Assembly (NCBI GenBank): GCA_965205965.1
Contig: CBDBHT010000006.1
Span: 124,001 to 188,000 of the forward strand
Source: Bin55 sp965205965
GTDB lineage: Bacteria; Pseudomonadota; Gammaproteobacteria; Pseudomonadales; Azotimanducaceae
Length of the DNA stretch: 64,000 bases
Direction: 5' to 3'
Positions within the stretch are counted from its first letter, which is position 1. Each line of letters opens with the position of its first letter. This document shows, piece after piece, positions 9,970-18,764 of this stretch. The translations under genes were made by a program, and so were the position numbers. A model generated the notes under the pieces. It was not told where the DNA came from. It worked only from the letters and a program-made list of their open reading frames with translations, and did not search any database.

Positions 9970-10938
9970 TTGCGCAAACTTTCCCAAGGACTCGACCCTG
10001 AGTTATCTGCACGAGAAATCGGGGTGAGACTTTGGAATCTAACCGAAACTAAAGCTAAGGCCAATATGGTTAGTGATCATTTACTATATTGGACGCGCAA
10101 GTTAATCCAAGAAGAAATATCAAAGATTTGTAAGTGTTACACTTTCGAATCAGATAAGAGTCTCGTTGCATTTGATTATGCCTCGCGAGGCTATGCACAG
10201 TTATCAGAGTCGATCAACAAGCCAATATGTCTTCTCACGGGATTCGACCCGTTCCGGCTAGACGAAAACGTAAATAACAGCAACCCGGCGGGTTTAGCTG
10301 CTCTCACTCTGCACCACGAAGAGATTCGCAATGTACAGATTCGATCAGTGGTTTATCCCGTGCGATACTACGACTTCGATCAAGGTATTGTGGAAAAAAC
10401 ATTAGAAGGTATTTTCTCTTCGGAGAATCTGGTCCTGGGAATTACCGTCAGCATGGGCAAAGACAGTTTCCGTCTTGAGCATTTTGCAGGAGGGCGAAGA
10501 AGTAGCGAGATGCGAGACAACGATGGTCAAAAAACAGGAGGTACAATAAAACGGCCTTTGCCGATTGAACACAGTGGGCCTGAATTCGTTGAATGTTCAC
10601 TCCCGGTTCTTGCGATGTCTAAGGTTAGGTTGGGGTGGCCCACAATCGATAACCGTAGGGTGCGAACTTTAGAAGCTGGTGAATTTGCGGCAGATTCGCT
10701 CGGTCAACTTCAAAACCTTACCGCCGTAGAAGGAAGTGGTGGCGGTTTCCTATCCAACGAAGTCTCATATAGATCTTTAAGGTTGCAAGAGCGGTTATCC
10801 GTTTCTTTTCCGCTTGGTCACGTCCATGTTCCACAAATAAGTGGGACGGATACCGAGATTGAATTCGCTATTGTCAAGCAAATGCGGAATATCGTCTCCG
10901 CTGCTATCGATCAAGTAATGGATGGACAAGCTAACTAA
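9970..10938 (+). CDS. Pyroglutamyl-peptidase-like (C15) protein with Ser at the Cys position
   Basis: 322 residues from a TTG start; no good ribosome-binding site is visible and the frame stays open about 80 bases further upstream without ATG or GTG, so the N-terminus is uncertain or lost. C15 landmarks in order: LLTGFDPFR followed by NSNPAG, VVYPVRYYDFDQG, the glutamate motif FRLEHFAGGRR (Glu170) and RDNDGQ, GGGFLSNE (Ser262), and GHVHVPQ (His284 or 286). In bacterial Pcp the residue at the Ser262 position is the catalytic cysteine in a Y/F-x-C-N context. It is larger than the usual 210-220 residues, with an added N-terminal helical region of about 80 residues. Its function as a peptidase is therefore doubtful, and an altered nucleophile or non-catalytic role is possible. 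Confidence 0.65.
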   Translation: MRKLSQGLDPELSAREIGVRLWNLTETKAKANMVSDHLLYWTRKLIQEEISKICKCYTFESDKSLVAFDYASRGYAQLSESINKPICLLTGFDPFRLDENVNNSNPAGLAALTLHHEEIRNVQIRSVVYPVRYYDFDQGIVEKTLEGIFSSENLVLGITVSMGKDSFRLEHFAGGRRSSEMRDNDGQKTGGTIKRPLPIEHSGPEFVECSLPVLAMSKVRLGWPTIDNRRVRTLEAGEFAADSLGQLQNLTAVEGSGGGFLSNEVSYRSLRLQERLSVSFPLGHVHVPQISGTDTEIEFAIVKQMRNIVSAAIDQVMDGQAN

Positions 10939-11165
10939 AACCCCCAGTCTCTGCATTGAATTTTTAGAAGAGCGAGAAATGGAGGAATTGGAAATATGGC
11001 TTGTCGCTACTACGGTATTTTTCTCGACCATTCTATTCGCTACTCCGAAGAGACACTGTTTTAGTAGCTCGGAAGAAAATCTTATGCAGTAACTTGGGTT
11101 CCTATCGCTTCTGGATCCATTGCTTTCAGTCCGCATTGAATCCGAATGCCTTCAGCGAGGCCGGT

Positions 11166-11310
11166 TCATCCCTGTAAATCTTGAGGACGATGTGCATCTG
11201 CATTCACAATGACCTTCATGTCGTACTCACTGGCCAGTTCCCAAAACGGAAGCCATGGGTAGAGCGGAAACAGATTGTCTGGTTGCTTGTTCGCGATTTT
11301 TCGCAAACCT
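11166..11310 (-). pseudogene. C-terminal fragment of a PHP-family (histidinol-phosphatase-like) gene
   Basis: Minus-strand reading from about 11310 to a TGA at 11166 gives a piece with DNLFPLYPWLPFWELA and VNADAHRPQDL, matching the end of PHP-domain histidinol-phosphatase-type proteins, where the DAH motif binds metal. The 5' part is missing; the fragment abuts an IS1380-type terminal repeat at 11310. It is too short to be functional. Confidence 0.5.
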
Positions 11311-11560
11311 AGCCCGGATAATGCACGAATAAGACAGCAAGGCCCTTATCATTCGATATCATTCAGGTAGTTAAGTTACCTATCGAAGGAGACCTTGCTG
11401 TGACGCACAGTTACCTAAATTCTATCCGATTTTCATCCGTGCAACGCTGCAAGGTGGAGACCGCATTCAGCGGCGGTGCGATCACCGGTAACGAGGGTAT
11501 TCCGATGCTCGCGGAGGTGGACCGGCAATTGGGTCTGACCCGCTCGGTGTTGAGACACTT
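11310..11560 (+). mobile_element. 5' remnant of a second IS1380-family element
   Basis: Starts with TAGCCCGGATAATGC, an IS1380-like end, followed by a leader and the start of a transposase gene. From GTG 11400, preceded by AAGGAG, the product begins MTHSYLNSIRFSSVQ and contains KVETAFSGGAITGNEG and MLAEVDRQLGL, typical of IS1380 N-termini and different from the mosaic copies. Homology ends near 11555, at the stop codon region of the opp operon. The remainder of the element is absent. Confidence 0.6.
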
Positions 11561-11565
11561 ACGTA

Positions 11566-12534
11566 CTAACCGTACAAGTGGCAAGCTACGTGTCGTTCTG
11601 ACGATACGTCAGCTAACGGAATCAATTCAGGCGTTGTATCTTTGCAAACGTCCATCGCCTTCGGACAACGTTCATAGAAGCGACACCCAGGCTTGATGTT
11701 TACCGGTGACGGGATTTCACCTTGAATCGCCGTCGATAGCCGCTGGTGCTCCGATTTGGGGTCCGGTTCTGGGTTGGACCCAATAAGAAGCTGCGTATAC
11801 GGGTGTTTCGGCTCGAAAAACACACTGTTTGATGGCCCCGACTCAATCATGGAACCAAGATACATAACCGCAATCCGATCGGATACGTATCGAACCATTG
11901 ATAAATCATGAGCGATAAATAAGAGCGTTAGCCCTAGCGACTCTTTTAACTCGCCAAGTAGATTAACAACTTGAGCTTGGACCGAAACGTCTAATGCCGA
12001 AATAGGTTCGTCGCAGACGACGAAATCGGGTTGGAGTATCAATGCCCGCGCTACGCCAATACGCTGGCGCTGTCCTCCGGAAAACTCGTGCGGGTAACGA
12101 GACATGTGATCGCCATTGAGACCGACTCGAACCAACCACTCTATGGTGGTGTCACGAGCTTCGGCAGTACTCACCGATTCATGCAAACGTAATCCCTCGC
12201 CTACGGTCTCGCCCACGGTCATTCGCGGATTGAGACTAGAATACGGATCCTGAAAAATCATCTGCATGTTGCGCGCGTACTTCTGAAAGTCCGCAGAGCG
12301 ATACTTTGCTGGTAGCCTTTCTTCCTTGTACCAAACCTCACCGCTTGTTTTAGGATGTAGGCCAATCAGCGTCTTACCGAATGTCGACTTGCCGGAACCG
12401 CTCTCTCCAACCAAACCGACTACCTCTTGCGGCGCAATATCCAACGACACGTCATCTACTGCATGGACAGTTTGACCACGACCAATGTGGAAGTGCTTGG
12501 TCAACCCCTTCGTAGAGATGAGTGGTTCAGTCAC
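11566..12534 (-). CDS. oppF: Oligopeptide ABC transporter ATP-binding protein OppF
   Basis: ATPase that powers peptide import with OppD. The GTG start at 12534 overlaps the stop of oppD by four bases (GTGA), giving 322 residues; an upstream in-frame ATG at 12588 lies inside oppD and is unlikely. Walker A GESGSGKST, Q-loop MIFQDPYSSLNPR, signature SGGQRQR, Walker B FVVCDEP and the H-loop LLFIAHDL are all present. The C-terminal oligopeptide-transporter extension with GCRFYERCP and further cysteines is also present, the probable Fe-S or metal motif of this subfamily. Last gene of the five-gene operon. An IS1380 remnant begins almost at its stop codon. Confidence 0.95.
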   Translation of the reverse strand: MTEPLISTKGLTKHFHIGRGQTVHAVDDVSLDIAPQEVVGLVGESGSGKSTFGKTLIGLHPKTSGEVWYKEERLPAKYRSADFQKYARNMQMIFQDPYSSLNPRMTVGETVGEGLRLHESVSTAEARDTTIEWLVRVGLNGDHMSRYPHEFSGGQRQRIGVARALILQPDFVVCDEPISALDVSVQAQVVNLLGELKESLGLTLLFIAHDLSMVRYVSDRIAVMYLGSMIESGPSNSVFFEPKHPYTQLLIGSNPEPDPKSEHQRLSTAIQGEIPSPVNIKPGCRFYERCPKAMDVCKDTTPELIPLADVSSERHVACHLYG

Positions 12535-13535
12535 GGTTTGTATATCCCCTCCACAACCACTGGACACTCTTCGTGGTGCAGCCAACAACGCGTCGTATGC
12601 GTATCGGAAATCGCGGCCAATTCCGGGTGGTGCTCAACACAAACTTCCATAGCATGAGGACATCTCGCAGCGTAGCCGCAACCATCAGGAGGCGCAAAGA
12701 GATCTGGCGGAGACCCCTCAATTGGCATTAACGATTGTTCTTTACTCGGATCGTTGGTTGGCATGGCCGATTTCAAACCGAGTGTGTACGGATGCGCTGA
12801 ACGGTAGAAAATATCATCAACAACCCCCTGCTCTAATACCTCTCCTGCGTACATCACTACAACATTCTTTGCCACCCGAGCCACAACGCCCAAATCGTGA
12901 GTAATCAGCACAATAGCCATGCCGTTTTCTTTCTGGAGGTCATTTAGCAGATCAAGGATCTGGGCTTGGATGGTTACATCCAATGCAGTGGTTGGCTCGT
13001 CAGCAATTAACACGGAGGGTTGACAGGCAATCGCCATGGCAATCATGGCTCGCTGAAGCATGCCACCGGAGAATTCAAACGGATATTGCCTCGCCCGTTT
13101 GCCCGGGTCCGGTATACGAGTCATTTCAAGTAACTCAACAGCATGACGCAGTGCGACGCGTCGAGAATATCCACGATGAACGCGTAGAGGCTCAGCGATC
13201 TGGTCCCCGATCGTCATGGTCGGGTTTAACGAAGTCATCGGATCCTGGAAGATCATGCCAACTTGGTTTCCACGGATATCTTGGCCATCAATAATTTTAC
13301 TTTCGATCATGTTGTGACCGTTGAACAAAGCCGTTCCACTAGTTATTCTTCCAGGTGGCATGGGAATCAAACCTAAGATGCTTTGCATGGCGACCGATTT
13401 ACCGCATCCCGACTCTCCAACGATAGCTAGCGTTTCACCTTGATTGACCTTGAAACTTGCTCCGCGAACCGCATGAACGATACCACCGTAGGTGTCGAAC
13501 TCAACGTGTAGATCCGATACTTCGAGCAGGGACAT
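12531..13535 (-). CDS. oppD: Oligopeptide ABC transporter ATP-binding protein OppD
   Basis: 334-residue cytoplasmic ATPase paired with OppF. Walker A GESGCGKS, Q-loop FQDPMTSLNPT, signature SGGMLQR, Walker B VLIADEPTTALD and H-loop VLITHDLG are visible, followed by the OppD C-terminal region with GCGYAARCPHAM. Starts at ATG 13535, three bases after the oppC stop, and overlaps oppF by four bases. Coupled translation of the two ATPases is likely. Confidence 0.96.
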   Translation of the reverse strand: MSLLEVSDLHVEFDTYGGIVHAVRGASFKVNQGETLAIVGESGCGKSVAMQSILGLIPMPPGRITSGTALFNGHNMIESKIIDGQDIRGNQVGMIFQDPMTSLNPTMTIGDQIAEPLRVHRGYSRRVALRHAVELLEMTRIPDPGKRARQYPFEFSGGMLQRAMIAMAIACQPSVLIADEPTTALDVTIQAQILDLLNDLQKENGMAIVLITHDLGVVARVAKNVVVMYAGEVLEQGVVDDIFYRSAHPYTLGLKSAMPTNDPSKEQSLMPIEGSPPDLFAPPDGCGYAARCPHAMEVCVEHHPELAAISDTHTTRCWLHHEECPVVVEGIYKP

Positions 13536-13538
13536 GAT

Positions 13539-14918
13539 TTACTCCGTCGCTCTCATGCGCGCATCCAGCGCATCTCGTAAACCATCACCGAGCATGTTGA
13601 ATGCTAATACCGTTAAACTGATGAAAATGGCCGGAAAGACCAGTTCATGAGGTGCGGTTTCCATCGTCTTGATGCCTTCATTGCACATGGTTCCCCAAGA
13701 AGGAGTTGGCGGTTCGACACCCATACCGATGAACGAAAGGAACGCTTCGGTGAAAATGGCACTAGGAACGGCAAAAGTAAACGTTACAAGAACCACGCCC
13801 ATCGTGTTGGGAATCATGTGCCGCAAGACAAGTCGAGTCGTTTTCGTGCCAAGCAGCCGCGATGCACTAACGAAGCCCTCTTCTCGAATCTGAAGAATCT
13901 GACCTCTCACGAGCCGTGCGGCACCTGGCCAACTCAATAAGACCAGTGCTACCAAAAGCGGGATGATTCCGCTCTCACCAGGCCCGATATTGAAGACTAG
14001 TTTAAATAGAATCATGAAGAGCAAGAATGGCAGTGCTATCACGAAATCAGCAAACCGCATGAGCAGTGCGTCAACGCGACCGCCCATAAAACCAGAGATA
14101 GCTCCGTAGATCACGCCAGTGACGACAAATAGGAACGGAGCAACAATGCCTATAAACAGTGAAATCTGAGCACCTTTCATCAAGCGCGACAGCATGTCCC
14201 GGCCAAGATAATCGGTTCCCAATGGATGCCATGGCAGTATAAGCGTGTCGCCCGGTACTACATCCTTGCTTGCATCAATCCATTCTTGCGCCCGCGCATT
14301 TTCAACAGTGGTAGTACGAACGACGTCCACTTCTACTGTATTTCGTGCTTCGTATTCGTGTCCAATTTCATCAAGTGCGATAACGGCGTACCAATATTTC
14401 CGTCCCTGTATGTCTAGACGGTCCTCAAAAGTAACGTTGTTTTCACCCGAGCTGGTCCCGATCGGTAAACCTGGCGGCCCATCAACTGGATCCAAGATAT
14501 TGCGATAAACGCGATATCCGCTTGCACCCGAAACAGGTCTCCACGTCAATCGGACGTGAGAAGTCGAAGGCGTTCCAACAACTTGAATTTTCTCCGTTGC
14601 CTTTCCTAGGCCTGCACTTTCAGCAGGTACATCCACCCATGGTTCGTATGGCTCGGCGACCAATACCGTACGGTCCGCCCAAGGAGACTGCGACGGCTGA
14701 TCTAGGTCCTGATCTGCCCAGTCCGTTGTCCAAAAGTACGGGCCAAGGAAAGCAAACGCCATAAGCGCGACAATGAAATAAAGCGAATAGAATGCCCGGC
14801 GGTTCGCTTTCAGGCGGACCCACGCATCCTGCCAATACGAAAGTGACGGGCGAGACAGTTGCTCGATCGCCCGTTCCATGGCCGCAGGCACGAATGAATA
14901 TGATTTGGAAGGACTCAT
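13539..14918 (-). CDS. oppC: Oligopeptide ABC permease OppC with inserted fibronectin III domain
   Basis: Inner-membrane permease of 459 residues, where OppC is usually about 300. After an N-terminal cytoplasmic part and the first membrane segment (about 43-61) there is a periplasmic insert. Within it, residues about 110-200 read as a fibronectin III domain: VRLTWRPVSGASGYRVYRN, then KYWYAVIALDEIGHE. The canonical OppC motif HPLGTDYLGRD then appears at about 231 instead of about 85, followed by the five-helix permease core with the EAA loop (GTKTTRLVLRHMIPN). ATG overlaps the oppB stop (ATGA). The reading frame is open throughout and codon use looks ordinary, so this is a real domain insertion rather than a frameshift artefact. 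The role of the extra domain is unknown. Confidence 0.93.
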   Translation of the reverse strand: MSPSKSYSFVPAAMERAIEQLSRPSLSYWQDAWVRLKANRRAFYSLYFIVALMAFAFLGPYFWTTDWADQDLDQPSQSPWADRTVLVAEPYEPWVDVPAESAGLGKATEKIQVVGTPSTSHVRLTWRPVSGASGYRVYRNILDPVDGPPGLPIGTSSGENNVTFEDRLDIQGRKYWYAVIALDEIGHEYEARNTVEVDVVRTTTVENARAQEWIDASKDVVPGDTLILPWHPLGTDYLGRDMLSRLMKGAQISLFIGIVAPFLFVVTGVIYGAISGFMGGRVDALLMRFADFVIALPFLLFMILFKLVFNIGPGESGIIPLLVALVLLSWPGAARLVRGQILQIREEGFVSASRLLGTKTTRLVLRHMIPNTMGVVLVTFTFAVPSAIFTEAFLSFIGMGVEPPTPSWGTMCNEGIKTMETAPHELVFPAIFISLTVLAFNMLGDGLRDALDARMRATE

Positions 14919-15844
14919 TCCAACCTCACTCTCGGGTCAACCCACGCATAGAGAATATCCACCACGATCACCATCAAAACTAGGAAGGCACCATAGAAAA
15001 CAGTAGTGCCCATGATCATGGTGTAATCGGACTGTTGTACGGCTAGCACGAAGTACTGCCCTAAACCTGGTATCCCAAATATTTGTTCTACGACGAACCC
15101 CCCTGTCGTGATTCCAGCTACCGAAGGACCTAGAACCGTGATGACCGGCAAGATAGCGTTGCGTAGCAGGTGTTTGGCGAAGATCTGTGCGTTGGGTACG
15201 CCTTTAGAGCGTGCGGTACGTACAAAATCAGACGACACGATTTCCAGCATTGAAGAACGCATCAATCGCGTAAGAAACGCCATAGTTCCCAGCCCCAGCA
15301 CGAGTGCAGGTACGAGCATGTGCAGAAAACCCCATCCGGCTATCGGGATAATCGTCGTGCCAGCAAGTTTGTTGATGAACACCAGCACTAGTTGGGCAGC
15401 GGCGGCCAATACGAAACTGGGTACAGAAATCCCGAGAATAACCAACAGGATAATCACAACATCGGGCCAACGATTTCGGAATAGTGCGGTCAACGCTCCC
15501 CATAAAATTCCGCCGAGCCCCGCATATACGATCGCGAGTACGCCCAAAGTCGCGGAAATTGGAAAACGTTCCGCGATGATGGTATTCACGCTTCGATTTT
15601 CGTGAACGAAGGAGATTCCAAAATCAAGCCGAAGCAGATCTTTCATATAGATCCAATATTGTTCGATCTGCGATTTATCGAGACCGTACTTAATTTCCAG
15701 GTTCTTTCGAATTTCAGGCGAAACCGCCTTGTTGTCCATCAAGGGGTCACCAGGGACATTGTGCATAGTGAAGAACGTGGCCGTTGCAATGAACCATACG
15801 GTTATCACACCTTGCAACAATCGCATCAACACGTATCGGGTCAC
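14915..15844 (-). CDS. oppB: Oligopeptide ABC permease OppB
   Basis: 309-residue inner-membrane permease with six predicted helices. N-terminal MTRYVLMRLLQGVITVWFIAT and the NVPGDPL motif are typical of OppB/DppB, as is the EAA loop region FVRTARSKGVPNAQIFAKHLLRNA. GTG start at 15844, three bases after the oppA stop; the ribosome-binding sequence AAGGA overlaps the end of oppA. The stop overlaps oppC, so expression should be coupled. Confidence 0.96.
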   Translation of the reverse strand: MTRYVLMRLLQGVITVWFIATATFFTMHNVPGDPLMDNKAVSPEIRKNLEIKYGLDKSQIEQYWIYMKDLLRLDFGISFVHENRSVNTIIAERFPISATLGVLAIVYAGLGGILWGALTALFRNRWPDVVIILLVILGISVPSFVLAAAAQLVLVFINKLAGTTIIPIAGWGFLHMLVPALVLGLGTMAFLTRLMRSSMLEIVSSDFVRTARSKGVPNAQIFAKHLLRNAILPVITVLGPSVAGITTGGFVVEQIFGIPGLGQYFVLAVQQSDYTMIMGTTVFYGAFLVLMVIVVDILYAWVDPRVRLE

Positions 15845-15847
15845 AAT

Positions 15848-17557
15848 TTATCCTTTGGAGTCCACTTCTTTGATATATGCAAAGCTGTAGTCGGGGTCCG
15901 CGCCAACGGAGCGACGAACGACGTTCTTAATACGTGGATCAATGACGTAGACGCTACCGCGTTCGTAGTTCATTAATATTGCCGCATCCTCGTAAAGGAT
16001 TCGCTGAACTTCCGCCAGTGCTTCCATGCGCGTCTGCGCGTCAAGCGACGACTGTGCAATAGCGACGTTTCGATCAACCTCTTCGCTTGCGTACAAACCT
16101 CGATTGTTTGCGTTCCACGACGCGAACAGATCGCCAAACGTTAATGCGTCGTCGTAGTCAGGGCCCCAGCCAGCGGCCACGAGATCAAAGTCGCCGCGCG
16201 TCATCTTTTCCAGTCGCTGTTTGAAAATTTGCCGGTCGATGCGCACGTCGATATCCAATCTTTCACGAAAGACGTTCTGGTAATACTCCGACTGTTTGTT
16301 ACTCGTTTCGCTATCGCCAGTCAAAAAATGCAAGGGTGGGATTTTGGTAATGCCCAACTCTTCCATGGCTTTCGCCAAGTGCTCGCGGGCTCGCCGCTCA
16401 TTCGGAACATGGACTGGTGCGGGGAATTCATTACGAAAATATCCTTTAATACCTTTGCACCATTGAGGGATGATGGACGCACCTGGAAGCGTGCCCGGCA
16501 GTTTGACGACCTTGTAAACGAGTTCCTTTGGATCATTTACTAGTTGCAGAGCTTTGCGGAGATTCCAATTCGAGGTGAGTCGTCCGGGACGATGGTTGAA
16601 TTCGATAAAGAATACCGAACCGTCGGCGTACGGACGAATTTGCCAGCGATTCTTTAGTGCACGTTCTAAATGTTCGGTTGTCAGACCAGCAGAAATGATG
16701 TCTCCTGACTCGAACAGATTGACAACGGAATTCGCGTTTGCAACGATATAAGCAAAATTAATCGTCGAAAGCCGAACTTTGTTTCGATTCCAATACTTCT
16801 CGTTTTTTTCCAGCAACACACTTGCATCATGCACCCACGAAGTGATCTTGAATGGGCCGTTATAAATCATGTCATCAGCATTAGCACCGTATCGCCCGTC
16901 CGTTTCGTCGTAGAACTCCTCGTTCACAGGGAAATAAGTCGGAAACGCAAGTAGTTTGAGGAAATACGCCGTGGGCCGTTCGAGTTCCACCGACAACGTG
17001 TGATCGTCTATGGCTTGAACGCCCAGTGCTTCCACTGGAAGATCACCTACGTTGATCGCCTCGGCATTCTTGATCGAAAATAGGATGAATGCGTATTGAC
17101 TAGCGTTCAACGGGTCCACGGTTTTACGCCATGCAAAGACAAAGTCATTCGCCGTTACGGGTCGACCATCGCTCCATTGAGAGTTCGTTCGAAGGTAGAA
17201 CGTCATCCTTAGGCCATCAAGTTTCCATCGTTCCGCTACGCCTGGAACTAATTGATTATTTTCGTCATAGCGCAACAATCCTTCCATAACGTGCCCGAGC
17301 AACATTCCCGATACTTGATCGGTAGCGCGAGTGGAATCCATTTGTGGCGGTTCGGATGAGAGTGCCAGAGTGATCGAGCCGGCTTCTGCGTCTACGGCCT
17401 TACCCGAACTGGTAGTCGCTTCGGAGTTTTCCGCAATAAAGCCTAGCAACGCGACTAGAAGCATGAACGCCAGAAAAGCTACTCCAGCATAGACAAGCAA
17501 TGCACGGCCAGAACCAGGAATGGTGTTGGATACAGTTTTGAGTGTGTTCTCAGCCAT
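15848..17557 (-). CDS. oppA: Oligopeptide-binding protein OppA, membrane-anchored
   Basis: 569 residues, SBP_bac_5 family extracytoplasmic binding protein for peptides. CAGGAG lies 6 bases before ATG 17557. Instead of a lipobox or a cleaved signal there is a cytoplasmic tail of about 18 residues and a membrane segment (ALLVYAGVAFLAFMLLVALLGF), so it probably stays anchored by its N-terminus. Family motifs: SITLALSSEPPQMDS, WKLDGLRMTFYLR, WSDGRPVTANDFVFAWRK and YNGPF. First gene of oppABCDF; all five genes are spaced by 3 bases or overlap by 4, which indicates one transcript from upstream of 17557. Confidence 0.93.
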   Translation of the reverse strand: MAENTLKTVSNTIPGSGRALLVYAGVAFLAFMLLVALLGFIAENSEATTSSGKAVDAEAGSITLALSSEPPQMDSTRATDQVSGMLLGHVMEGLLRYDENNQLVPGVAERWKLDGLRMTFYLRTNSQWSDGRPVTANDFVFAWRKTVDPLNASQYAFILFSIKNAEAINVGDLPVEALGVQAIDDHTLSVELERPTAYFLKLLAFPTYFPVNEEFYDETDGRYGANADDMIYNGPFKITSWVHDASVLLEKNEKYWNRNKVRLSTINFAYIVANANSVVNLFESGDIISAGLTTEHLERALKNRWQIRPYADGSVFFIEFNHRPGRLTSNWNLRKALQLVNDPKELVYKVVKLPGTLPGASIIPQWCKGIKGYFRNEFPAPVHVPNERRAREHLAKAMEELGITKIPPLHFLTGDSETSNKQSEYYQNVFRERLDIDVRIDRQIFKQRLEKMTRGDFDLVAAGWGPDYDDALTFGDLFASWNANNRGLYASEEVDRNVAIAQSSLDAQTRMEALAEVQRILYEDAAILMNYERGSVYVIDPRIKNVVRRSVGADPDYSFAYIKEVDSKG

Positions 17558-18764
17558 TGCTACTCCTGCGATACATTATGAGGAACTCTAAAGTAGATTG
17601 CTGATGATACGTTCAAGCTGGATCAATGAATCGTGCTCCTTCGCCTAGTAGATATTTAAGGTGTATATAGTTGTATCGCGGCATTGCCGATGCTCCAGGT
17701 ATCTTGCGACTTGGCCAGATGACACACGTGGGTCCGTCGTAAAGCCTCTCCATGATTTCAGAACACGGGCTCCTCCTCGTTGTTATGCAATTACGTACAT
17801 TACCAAAAATGATCATCACCATATGGTTGTTAACTCTTTCAAAATCTTTTAGAAGTCTGCAAATGTTTTTGAGGTGTGCGTCCATTACTTCGTGACCTTT
17901 CACCACGTGCCTTGACGCATCTCGTTAATCACGTCTTTAATCTTGTCGTGGTCAAAGGTCTCGTAGTTTCCGCCAAGTTTGGCGAAAATGTGAATGATCG
18001 AACTTTCGGCATTTCCCCTCGAGGTTATATAAGAACATTAGCGTGCACCGTGAGTAATCCGCGAAGGGGCAGATTACATCACATATCGCGAATATTTTCG
18101 CCGAAAGGTCACCCGTACAAGCTATTTCCTGTCGATTAGTATGCAGTGAAAGTTGCACTCAACTATCCTGTATCACCGACTAACCGATTTCGGGGCTCGG
18201 CTAAACATGCCGCTTGAATCTAATATCCGGTCTTTGCTTCGCCAACGTTCGAATGCTTCAACCTTCTAACTAGGATCTTGCCGTTTCATGATCGGAAGAT
18301 CGCGACTGTGATAGCCGGCAAGCTCTACGACGTTCATATTGAGTGATTCCACAGGCGATACGTAAAATATCAGCATGGCTGCAAGTGCAAGATTGTCAGC
18401 ATCCTATCCATTAACATGCTCGGAAGGTAGACATTAACGGTGTGAACATCAGCGCGGAGAGCTTGGTAGACAACGCCATTACATGGAACCATCGAAGGCT
18501 TCCGGCTTTACTAAATAGCAATGATCTCGTACTCCAATGCCTTGCAATACGCACTTTCTCCAAGTTACTGATCCAATTGATACCACGGCCGGTTAGTAAA
18601 CCCAATTACATGTTGTGCTCACTCTATATCAACGCTTCATAGGCTTCTATACACTTACTATGAGTTGCCTCAAATCGGCAACCATCATTCTCATAGGCCA
18701 AATCCGCCCAGCGTAGTAGATGCCATATTACAACTTTAGCCAGTTAGCACCTTTGCGATCGTAT
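17558..18764. other. Long intergenic region with decayed coding remnants
   Basis: This stretch separates oppA from the 3' end of the TonB receptor gene. Minus-strand frames at 17613-17906 and 17952-18158 carry some protein-like segments (for example HIFAKLGGNYETFDHDKIK in an interrupted frame near 17920-18000), but no frame is complete or recognised. The opp promoter should lie in the first 100-200 bases after 17557. Bases 18431-18764 form part of a duplication repeated at 24186-24561. Confidence 0.5.
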
